Source of the DNA: Symsagittifera roscoffensis
Lineage: Eukaryota > Xenacoelomorpha > Acoela > Convolutidae
Length of the DNA: 64,000 nucleotides
Direction: 5' to 3'
NCBI RefSeq assembly: GCF_963678635.1
Contig: NC_087071.1
Location: forward strand, 16,367,613 to 16,431,612
Position 1 is the first letter of the stretch. Every line of letters starts with the position of its first letter. Both the position numbers and the translations under genes were made by a program. This document shows, in pieces, positions 1 through 11,600 of this stretch. The notes beneath the pieces are model-generated. The model was not told the origin of the DNA. It worked only from the letters and a program-made list of their open reading frames with translations, and did not search any database.

Positions 1-1670
1 TTTTTTTCAAAAATTTTCTATAAGACTTAGATGTAAAAAAAACTCATTCCCAACCTTACAATGTTGTATAGATACTCTCAGAGGTTGCAAAATTGATCTC
101 TAAATTGTGACTACTCAATCCTTATCAGTTTTCGAGATTTTTTTTGTTTATGATTTTTTTCAAAAAGTTTTCAGAAAAACCGAGATTTAGCAGATCTTGA
201 TCAAATTTGAAATTCTCAACTCTACGGCGTGGTGCTGTCAAGGTACTGTCAAAAGGTTGAAATCAGGCCTCCAAAAAATCAGACCTCATAGTTTTAAATT
301 CCAGGTATGATCTTTTTGTGAGCTTTCAAAATAAAAAAAATTGTAAAAGTGTAAAAAAACTTCTGTTTAAAAAACACTTCTCAAGATTTGATTTTGATGA
401 CCCTTTAGTGAAATGTTATCGATGATATCGAGGTACTCCCAGGAATTGCAGGTGTGGCCTCCATTTAAATGTGATTGCTCGATTCCTCCTTTTTTTTCCC
501 AGATATGACGTTTTTTGATGATAGTTCAAAAAAATTATGAAAAAAACTTAACAGGTACTTCTCAAAAATCTCGACCCTATAGTGGGGTGACGCCAATTTT
601 TTTTCCAGGAGTTGCAATTTTGGCCATCAAATATGGCTGCTCAGATCATTTCAGTCTTCGAAATTTGGCGTGTTGTGTTTTTCGAAAAAGTTTCACAAAT
701 TTGTAAGTACAACCATACAGTGTGCTGCTGCGATGGCACTTTCAGGCATTGCTAATTTATCCTTTTTGTTAAACTCTTATTAAATTTATCTCCTGAATAG
801 AATTTCAAGTGTTTGATGTTTTTCAATTAATTGCGCCGGATTTAACCATTGATGGCAGCAAACGAAATCCTTACGAACGAATGAAACGAAATTAGACTTA
901 TAAAAATTATTACGCTGGCTCTTGCGGTTTAACTTGTTTTTTTCTTAGAATAAATTCAATTTGAGACAGACAATAAAATGTTCCTTAAATTTTCTGAATT
1001 TATTTTTCGTCACATACTGTTTTTGTGGTCTCCACTTTGGCTCTTGTCTCAAATATTTAATTTATAATTACAAAAAAATAAGGTATAGGCAGATAAAATA
1101 GACAGATATAATGACATATATATATATATAAATAAATTGTGTACAGTCAGGGATAATCATTTTCTAAGAGTCGATTAACTCAGTCAGACTGTTATATAGG
1201 TTGTGATGATTTTTTTTATCCAGGAAAAGTCTTCGAATTTGTTTAAGCTCAAGTTCACTCTTTCGCGGTTTGACTGTTGGTTTTTTTGTAAGTTCAGTGC
1301 ATTTCTTTTGTTCAGAGGAAAACAAACTCCACTATCCACAGCAAAATTTAAAGGTCTCGAAAAACGTGATTGACTTTTAATATTGAAAATGAGTTTCATT
1401 TATCAGATTTCCAAGCCAAATATAAAAATTACCTACCCTAGGTTTGTCTAATTGGTTTTTTTAATCAAAAAAGTGCCAATCAGAAATTGTTTTAGAAATT
1501 CAAAGGGCTTTAAAAGTATCTATTTTTTTCTTCAAAAAAAATCAATTCAGTAATTTTTCTATTTGTGTTCTTTGACTCTTTTGCAACTGTATTTTGGCTA
1601 TCTGATGATAATCACAATTGTGTACAGCCAGGGAATATTTTTTGCGCTCAATTTTTTTCCCATATTTTAG
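1..1670. other. NF1 intron sequence with diverged tandem repeats
   Basis: No exon is recognisable before 1671. Between about 60 and 690 there are three diverged copies of a unit of roughly 200-350 bp; each contains a 'gttgcaa'-type segment, a 'g-ctgctca/ctactca-atc' segment and a 'cttctcaa' segment. From about 1190 to 1420 there is a copy of a dispersed repeat also seen near 26400, 47380, 59640 and 61080. The rest is AT-rich intron. Confidence 0.5.
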
Positions 1671-1874
1671 GCACTGCTGTGTCTGCACCAGGAGGACTAC
1701 ATCTGTCTGTGGAATCCCAGTGCCCCTCTCCAGACATTTCTGGACATCAACAGTGACGTCATCGTGAGAGTGTGCCACAAATTACTGGAGAGTCATTACT
1801 GTTGCTGTTTGGACACTCTCAGATGGCTGAGCCAGTTGTTGCAATACAGGCACTCGTTCATATACAAAAACAAG
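1671..1874 (+). CDS. NF1: NF1 exon A (204 nt, phase 0-0)
   Basis: Acceptor atattttag, donor AAG|GTGGGC. It encodes 68 residues beginning ALLCLHQEDYICLWNPSAPL and ending FIYKNK, which matches the neurofibromin segment of the form ALLVLHQ...LWNP-AP...KNK. This is the most 5' exon I can find. Confidence 0.9.
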
Positions 1875-2619
1875 GTGGGCTAAACTTTTTTTGTGAATTT
1901 TTATCCGAGCGAGAGTTCTGATACAATTACGGGAAAATATCACTTTGATTTCTAAATTATCTCGGAAAACCCCAGCCAGTCACCTAAACGAGGTTGGCTT
2001 TTTGACCAGCTATTTTTTTTGGTAACAAGTGTAAGTTTTTTTATTTCAGGACTCGGCTAGCACGCTGACATCACACTTCAACACTCTGCACAACCTGGAG
2101 GTTAGTCAACACTTCGAATTTGTCAATTAATGGGTCACTTTAACATCATCCACCCGGGATTGAAAATGGAATGTATTTCAAGACAAAAATTTGAAAATAA
2201 TGAAATTTACCTGGATAGTCTATTAAAATTTCTTCTGAATAATATTTCATTGTTATTGAAAAACAGAATAAAAGGTATCACCCAGGATAATTTCGTTCTG
2301 TATCTTGCTATGTTGTATTATGTTTATGAACATTGTACTTTTTTCTCTTAATTTTCTCTCGATTTTTTTTCAGATTTTCTATTTGATTTGATATTCTGAT
2401 TTTTTTATTTGTTTTTTATGCTGATTATTTCAGTTTATTTGTGTTTCTGTTAGATGGTGTATCTGTCCTACATCTGGTGTGCTGACATTGAGTCAGTGCT
2501 GGCAGCTCTCTCTGGCTTCTCCAACCTCATAGCAGAGACAGAGATGAGATGTACCATTGAAGAGGAACCCTCGTTGCTGCCAGTACTGTTGCCCAACAGG
2601 CGAGACTCTTTTAATTACT

Positions 2620-2658
<39 letters not shown>

Positions 2659-5600
2659 ATTCATTTTAAATTTCCGGATCAATTCAAATAAACCTTTGCA
2701 CAACTTACTTGGTACAATGCCATAGGCTTGTACATGCATTAAGAAAAACTTTATTTGTTAAAAGGAGTTTAGTAATCGTGTTTAGGGCATCTATGAGGAG
2801 TTTTTTCAATTAAAGTTTTTTTTTTAATATCGGATAAAATAAGAAAATTTAATTCAGAAAACAATGTTTTTTAAGAGAAGTAATGCTGGACAAATTAAAA
2901 ACTTAGGTTCCGAAAAGAATATCTTAATTGTTAAAAGACGTTATTTGATCGTGTTAAGGTCCATCTATGAGGAAATTTTTTCGAATAAAGCCTTTTAATG
3001 TCAGAAAGAAAAGAAAAAGAAAATTTAACTCAGAAAACAGGATTACCTTCATTTCTAAAAACACAAAAATAATTTTGTTAATTGTAATTATACAAACTTA
3101 GATTTTTTTAAAGTCGAGTAAAATAATGAAGTTAGTATCAGTACACAGAAGAATGTCTTTATTTTGTGAAAATTAAATTTTTCCAATCGTGTTTAGGGCC
3201 ATCTATGTGGAGCTTTGTTTCCAAGCTCTTTAATGTCTTATAAACAAGAAAATCAAAACAAAATCCAGAAAACAGAAATATGAGTTAGGACCGAAGTGTA
3301 ACTCATAGAGTAATTTCGGATAGGGTACACCGTCTGCTCGTCACGCTATCTTATTTTCGGCCGGATAGATTCGTGCAACTTCTTAGTCTAATACCGATCC
3401 TAATCTTACTCTTATACTATCTAGTCTCAGGTTGTTTAACTAGTCTCTGCTAGGCTCAATAGATCTAGGGTATACTGGTTTATTGCGGCTGCTGAAGTGC
3501 TCGGGAGAGTCCAACTAATTTCTAAGTTAAATTCAAATCTCTCTGGTGCTGAAATTACAAGTAACTTCAGCACTTACAAATAAGTGGGTTGTTAGTTAGA
3601 TGGATCATGATTGGTTAATATTAAATACTTTACATTGGTAAAACATTTAATTTATCCAATCATAAAATGTAGTTTAGATCAGGTTCCACCCATCCGGGTT
3701 TTACAGAGTTTTTTAGAACAGTTCTTCTGTAATTCAAGGGTGGATGATGGACGTTGGTATTTGGCGAACATCATATTTTTCTTCCGCTTCTTCTTGTGAC
3801 AACGACTGGGTCTTTGCAACAAAATCAATTCTGATTTCAGAATGGTTGGCTATGTCAGGTTTTTCTGTTCTTCGTGGAGAACTTCTTTTGTGTCTGATCT
3901 TAGCTTGGGAATGGCGTGGAGATTGTGCGTGGAGGGGATGCCTGGTTACTCGGATCTGTACGTACACTTGGGTCATCGAGGTGGTCATTGGTCTGGTTCA
4001 ATGAAGTCCTTTTCTGCGAGGTCAAGTCGTACTCTAAATCCTTTGAGTTGTGATTGTGAGCGGCATATCGATTGTAGTTGGTCATTCTCTCTCGAGTGTA
4101 GTGGGGTCGTCTTGTCTTTTGATGTTCGTCCTTGGTGTTGTATTCTGATCTATATATTGCATCATGTGATTTTACATTTTATAAAACTTTTATTAGTTTA
4201 ATATTTTTTAATAATGATTTTAGTTAGTTGTTTTCACAAAAGCTTTTTGTTTTAGTTCGGTTATTTTGAAGAGTTACTCACCCTTGAGTAGCTCTTATTA
4301 AAAATAAAGGTGTGGTCACAAAGCGTGGATGTAGCACGGTGGGTTAGGCCGGCTATAGAGCATGCTCAGGACGTCCTTCCTGGTGGGTTAGGCCAGGTGT
4401 GGGAGTATGATTTCATGCGGTTTTTGTGAGGGGTCCTGTTATGTGACAACGTTTTATGTTGGGTTGGTTGTGGTTTTACTTGTGTCTTGTTGGTTATGTA
4501 CTTTTTTCAAAAAGCAAATTGTTTGTGGTATGGGTTTGTCTTTCGACTTTTTTGTGTTTTATTATTTCTTTCTAAGACTTTGTAATAGTCTTCAAAAGAA
4601 TAAATTATCCAGTTTTAAACTGGGTTAATCCGGTTTGGGTACCGTTGGTTTCCTTTTCTAAGTCATGCTGTTATTCTATGATTTGTGGTATTTAGTAAGC
4701 TGCGTTGATTAGTTTTGTTTAGTATATGATTCCTTTCCAACCGGGTTAAAGGAAAGTTTGAAACATGTTATTGTATGTTAGAGTTGTTGAGTGTGAAAAC
4801 TTGAAACTGAAATTCATTATTTTAAACAATTCTTCGTGGGCGAGCTGTGCGAGTGTGGATAGAATTTCTGTGCGAATGAATGAAAATATCAAAAGGTTAG
4901 TACTGCAATTGCATTTTATTAATTTACTGCATAGAATTTGGAAATTTACTGCTAGTTATGGGGGAATTTTAAGATACAAATTTTCATTATAATTAGATTT
5001 ACTACTTTTGGGGGGAAAATTTTATAAATTAATTTACTGCATTGGTATTATATTTATTTAATTGTTGGTGCAAAAGTTTAATAGGGTCTTAAACAGTTTT
5101 GAAGAAGTTTGCTATTTTTTATTTTTTCTTTTGTGAATGTTTCAGATGATCTAGGATGAAGGCTAAAAATCTAAAGAAAACATGATTAAAGAATGGTGAG
5201 TTTTTCAATATTTTAATTAGTTAGTAATATTCATTGAATTCATACTTACCTGTTAGTCGTCGGGGAAAAAACCGTGGGGGAAGATGTCGTGAATTAGTTC
5301 TGAAGTTGTTAGTAGTTTAGCTAGAATGCGGATGATATTTTTAGTCTGAAGTAGTGGCCAAAGCAATTGAAGTGCCTTAATAGTGGTTAGTTCTTCAGTG
5401 CCTACTGCAAACTCATAAGGTGTGTTTTGGATTAAGTTATATAATTTGTGGTTAAATTTAGTGTTGTGGATGAATTCTAAAATTGGGATTTCTATAGGTT
5501 GTAGGAACTCGTGCGGGATAAGGAAGGGTCGGGATTCTTCGGCGTTGAAGGTCTTGGTGATGGGGCAGAAAATGTACATTTGGGTTATGGGGTCATAATT

Positions 5601-8600
5601 ACGAAGAATACCATGGAGGTTAGTGTCTTTAATACAATATGTGAAATTTAGGAAATACGGTGAAGTGTATTTTGAGTTGATGAATTGGAAACGATGGTGT
5701 GGTTGTCTAGAGGGTGTGTGGAGGTCAAAGTGATTTTGGATGAAACGATAGTAACTGTATGTATGTGTTTGCTTAGTGCGCAACATAATATCATGTGAGC
5801 AGTGCAAATCTCTTTCGTGTGGTGCAAGGAAATGAAAGGTTAGTGAAAAGATTTGGAAGCGTTCTTTAAAACTTTCGTATGCTTGTGTGTTTGTTAGTGC
5901 TTCTGAAATAATGTGATCAAACTTTCGGTCGAAGATGTTTAGTGTAAATACATATGGTGTCTTGATGAAAAATTTCTCGGTGATTTGTGGATTAGCGAAG
6001 CGATCGTCGTCTAAGAATTGATCTTGGTTAGCTCTAATGATGTTGTGATCGTAGTATTCTAGTGTATATTCATTAGCTCTAGGTGCAGTGTGTATTTTTA
6101 GTGATTTTTTATATCCAACGTAAGTAAACTGTCTAGCGGTTAGTGGTGTAGTTAGTCGATATAGCATGTCTTTGTTTCGTTCTATATCGATGGAAGTGTT
6201 GGATAAAGGTAAGCAAAGAGGGTTAGTGAAATGATAGTATGAGGTCCAAGAGAGAGTGGGCATTAAAACGTATTCATCTACAAAGTTGCGTGTTTCGTTA
6301 GCGTCGTGAGGGGTGTTTAAAGTGTATTGTGGAAATGAGGGTAGAGTGATAGCTAAAAATTCTTTAGTGTTAGTATGCTGGGGGTGGTTGATGTATTCAC
6401 GGGCTGTTCCTGGTTTTGCTGGGAAAGGATGGTTGGGGAATTTTCTTTTAAAAGTGCGGTAAGCTCTATTAGTGTTGAGTGAAGATATAGTGGATGTGGA
6501 TGATGGTGTTAATGATTCAGTATAATTTGAAGAGGGTGTAGGGGGATTGGATGAATTTGTAGTGGAGGAGATTTGGTTTATGGTCGGGGTGTTAAGATGG
6601 TAGGGTTGTTGTTGAAGGGTAATAAAATTATCTAGTTCTGGGGAGATTCGGGGGGTGTCTGGAGAATGAGATGATTGGTCAGAATGGTATGAGGAGTAGG
6701 TTGGGGTAACTTGGGAAGCATAAGAGGGTGTGGGGGTGATTGGGTCAGGGTTATTTGACAATATGGGTTGAAAAGGAGGTTGAGAAAAATTAGAAGGGTT
6801 ATGAAAATTATTGGATGGGGATGGTTCTGAGTCGGCAAATTCATCGGGGGTTTCAATATTCGGGTTATTTAGCTGTGAGATGGAGTATAAAACTGAAATA
6901 TGTGAGTTAGTGTCGGAATTCATGCCTGATGTTACATTGCTAGATGGAAAATCGGGTGGCGGAAAAGCAAAAAGTGGTATGATTGGGATTGAAGAGGTAA
7001 GATTGGTTGGATGGGAATTTGATCGGTGGAGTGATCCAAGTTGGCGGCTCATCGTGGGCTAAAAAAATGATTATTTTGAGACTGAAAAGCGGTGGTATGG
7101 GGTTGTTCAATAATTTGTTCATAAGTATTATCATCTTGTGACTGGTGTGTCATTATATGTTGGACGGGACTTTGTGATATATTGAGTCGAAAATTTGGAT
7201 TATGTGTGATTGCTAAATTTCGAAAATTTCGTGGGACTAGGGATAGTGGATGGTTATTTGGTAGGGGTGGTAGTTGTGGTGCCGTTGGCTGTGTGTCGAC
7301 ATTGTTATGTTCTTCGTCGTATGTATTTTGTCGTGTTGTTATTTTTGTGTTATATTCTTTTATTTGTGCGTCTAAAAGAATTTTGTTTATAGATGTAGAA
7401 AAGATTCCAAAAAATCCTGCAAAGAGTATGCGTGCTACGCTTGCTTGTCTGTTTACTTGTGTGTGTATAGCACATGTATTGTAGATTCCTTTTAAAAGTG
7501 AGAAAAGAAATCCAATAAAGTTAAACATTGCGTATAAAATAGTCAATTTTTCTAAGATGTAGTAGGGCCATCCTAGAAAATCAAGGATTTCATTCTTGAG
7601 TGTAACAAAGCTAAAAATGTTGATTGGTGATATATCTTGGGGACGGTATTTTTCGCCGTTTAGATATATATAATCTTTAATGTCTTTAAAATATTCGCTG
7701 TAGTCTTGCGTGTAGATATCGGCAAAACCTGCGGTTTCTGCAAGTTTGCGTAGATTTTGGTCAATTGATTGTCTTTGTATAGTGTCCATTTGTGTTAATA
7801 ATTCTTGGAATTGTTGTGTTCTAATGTGATGTTGAATATCTGATTTTGAATAGATTCCTATTGATTGTAAGTCTATATTTGGGTTTCGAGCGATAGCGCG
7901 AATGCTTTCTGGTGAAAATTTTTTGAGTGATTGCATTAATGTGGGATATGGAGTGAGAAGATAATATTTATTTTCATCAGGGTTTAGTTGTACTACATTG
8001 TGGCTATTTTCTGATCCACATGGGACTGCGGTATCCCAGAAATAGGTTCTTCGTGAAAGTGTATCCACGAAATGTACTTTATTCTTATAAAAGATAGGGA
8101 TTCTTTTATAACATCGTTTATCTTCAAAAACGTATAGTGGTGATACTTTTTTAGTACAAGTATAAAACCATAAGATGTTTCCTTCATAGTCTAAAAAATT
8201 TGATCTATTTCCAGATAATAAGTATCCTGCATAGGGTATTTTTAATACTGCTAGTGCAAGTGATTGTAATATTTGTGTTCGTTCTAATTCGCATAGTTGG
8301 TGTAGTGTTTCTAATTCGGAGAGTGACATTTCTTGAAAAATTCGGCTAATTGTATAATCTAGTTTCATATCTAAATGAATATCATAGTGGATATTACCGA
8401 AATATGTAGTATTCATTAGTGATAATTCTTGTAAGCGTGTGCTTCTGGTGTCATAAGGTTTTAGATGTCCACCAGGTTGTCCGTTGCTTTTTTCAAAATT
8501 AACTGGTATATAGGATGTTCCTTCGTTTAGAGGATGACCTGTGGCATATGGGTCGATTTTTACTTTTCCAGTGGTCATGTCGAATCCTTTTTCGTATTCA

Positions 8601-11600
8601 ACTAATATTTCAGAGTATTGTGTTCTGTGAAGTGGATTCCTGTATTTACATGCAAGTTCTGTTTCTTGATATATTTGAAATCGTGTCAATTTATTTTCTA
8701 TATTGTCTATGTTTCTAAAATCGGAACTTAGTTTGCGTGATGGATGGACTTGTTCATAAGGAATTGATTGTATGAAATATTTTTCGTGAAATTTTATCAT
8801 ACGAGCGTGTATTTTTGCTACTTGAAATGTTGTACATGTATCTTCGGGGAACCAAACAATTGTTGCTTGTGTTCTTGTTGTAGGGTCGCAATATCCTTGA
8901 TCATTTTTACAAGGTAGTCGGATTCCTTGATAGATCATTGTATTATCAGATAAATCTCGTGTGAGTTGTATTTTTTCGAGTTGTATTTTCCAATCGAAAA
9001 ACATTATTTCTTGGTATCCTTTATTTTTCGTGTCTGCTTTGCAGTTTGATGGGTTATTTATACCAATGTGTGGTATCCAATGTTTATCATGTAGGTCATA
9101 GGTTAATCGTCCGTGTGCGCCGTTATACGGGTATTTTTCGTCTAATTTTATATGTCCTTGGTGTCTTTCAAGTTGTGATTGGTGTACAGAGTCTGAAAAA
9201 ACTTGAAAATTAACTAATTTTCTTTGGGAATTTTTATTTTGTGTGATGTTTAGTCTAAGTAATTCATTTTTACAATCGTCGGGATTGAGATGTAAAAGAC
9301 GTTCTATATTACTTTGATAGAATGATTCATGGTCAAGTCGGTTTTTGTTGCCGTTGGAGACTTGTGAACAATGTACTTTCTTTTCGGAAAATGTCGCTGT
9401 GAATTTATAACCTGTAACTGTTGTTGCTCGGGCTTTTGAATAGAGTGTTGCTATTATATCTGTGGTTTCTATAGCCTGTGGTTCTGTTTCACATTGTGAT
9501 ACTTGATTTATTGCATATTTGTGTAGTGTTTTTTGTTCATTTTCTTCACAATCGTAATGTGTTACTAATAAATCTTGTGGTCCTGTACGAGGGGAAGGGT
9601 TTATGTTTTGATTTGAGGTAACTAGAAAAGGGAGTTGAAGAAAAATTAATAATTTTAGAATATACATGTGTATGATAATCCTGAGTATGGGTTATAAAAT
9701 GTAATGTAACCAATTGTGTTTTTGGTGTATCTGTCGTATTTATATATTACTTCAGTAGTTATAAACGGTGGTGGTAGTGATTGAGCTGTTATGTTAGGTG
9801 GATTTAATGGGTAGGGATGTTGTGTAATATTGTTTAATTTAACTGTGATTTCAAACTTTAATTGTAAACTGTTTTGTTGGAGTATTTGAATATTGTGATC
9901 ACGGATATCGTTGTGAATATCTTGGCGATATTGTAATCTATTAAGTGCCCAGTTATGAAGGCGGTTACTTTCTTGATGCTGTCCAAATAATGGTGGAGGT
10001 GCTGTGAATGTATTCCAATCTAATCTTAAAGGAATATTTATTGATGATTGTTCTCGATATCTGGCGTCGAGATTATTTGGAAAATTTAAGTTAAAGGGTG
10101 ATGGTGAAAACTGGCTTATTGATGGTGTTGATGGTAGTGATAATGTTTCTGGGAGTGATGAGGATGTTGTTGTATCCGTAGAAATATCTATGGGGTCATT
10201 GACTAAATTTGGTTCACCTTGTGTAAAGGAATGTGTAGTCCAATATGGCAGTCGTGATGTTAGGTTTGGGGGGTTAAAGGGATTTTCACGTATTTGTTCA
10301 GATGTTGGTGTTGAACCTAAGTAGTCTGAGGGTAGACTTGAAGTGCTTCGTTGTGAAAAAAGTGTAGGAGTTTCTGGTGTGATACCAGTGGTGTTTTCTG
10401 GAGTGGTTTGTGATGGGGATTGAGGTATATCAAAATGAACTCGGGGAGTTTGAAAATTTCTGTTTCGTCGAGGATGTATAATTTGTCTATTTATTTCTGT
10501 TGTGTTTTGGTTTTGACTAAGGTTTCGTATTCTACTTAGTTCTTGTGGTAGTGTTGGGTAAAGATTATATGTTGGTTCACTTAGAGATGCTTGTCGTTGA
10601 ACTGGTTCTAGTGGTTCAGATAAACGAGCGTGCCGTTCTTCAAAAGTGTATGGATTGTCTTGAAAAGAAATTCGTGTAGATGTTTGAGGATTTTGAGTAG
10701 TTGAAGGTGGTGTTGGATTATCTTGGGATGATGTCGGTGAAGACTGATTTTGTGACTGTTGGGTAGCAATTTTTGATGGATTTTTGAATTGTTACTTTAG
10801 TGAGAAATTTTGTGTTTATTATAATATTCTTCCAAAAAAAGAATTAGAAGGACTGTTGCTAGGGCAAATGTGAGGATTGCTTTCTTTATACATTTACAGA
10901 TGGTCAAAATGAGGGATGATAAGAATGCTATGAAAATTACAAATAATAAAAAAATATCGGTTCTACTGAAAATTGTTCGTATCATTTAGACAAGTTGTTA
11001 AAATCGTACCTGTGGATATATTCAAGGGTTTTGGAAAGTTGGAGGAATAGTTCGAGTATTGTGTAGAAAATTAAAAAAATGTTACAAAAAATGATTAAGA
11101 TTATTAGAAAAGATTCAAGTATATCAAAAAGAAATATTATAAAAGCTTCAAGTATTGAAAAAAAATGTTTAAAATTTATAAGTATTTGAGCGACTGTTTG
11201 AGAGAAAAGCATTTAAGAAATGATCTCTTGGTCGAATATTTTTTGCTGTTTGAGGCGATTTTCTAGTGTGGTCGAATTATTTATTAGTTTTTTGACAAGT
11301 GGGTTGAGTTTTGTAAAAAATTGTTGGGGGCAATTTTCATGGCGACTGGGAGGTCGTCTTTTTCTTTATTTTTGTTTGTCAAATGATCCGGGGTATGGTG
11401 AGATTTTTGTTCTTTAGGCTAATTAAAATCTTCATTTTGTTACTTTAGGCTAAGTTATCAAATTTGTTTTGGGGGTATTCGTGGTCTGAGTTGGGGAAAT
11501 ATTGTTGATCTTTGGGTTATTAGATAAGGGAGGGGTACGGTATTATGGTGATATTTATTTTAGCTGTCAAGTTGGAGTGGTTTGCTTATTTTTGACCTGG

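Noticed and set aside
3842..4201. 119-aa plus-strand frame in the element tail
   Set aside because: Opposite to the direction of all element genes, no motif; competes with the minus-strand small frames, which are themselves weak.
7182..7484. 100-aa plus-strand frame opposite the envelope gene
   Set aside because: Antisense shadow of a long open gene; no domain and Cys/Val-rich by codon complement.
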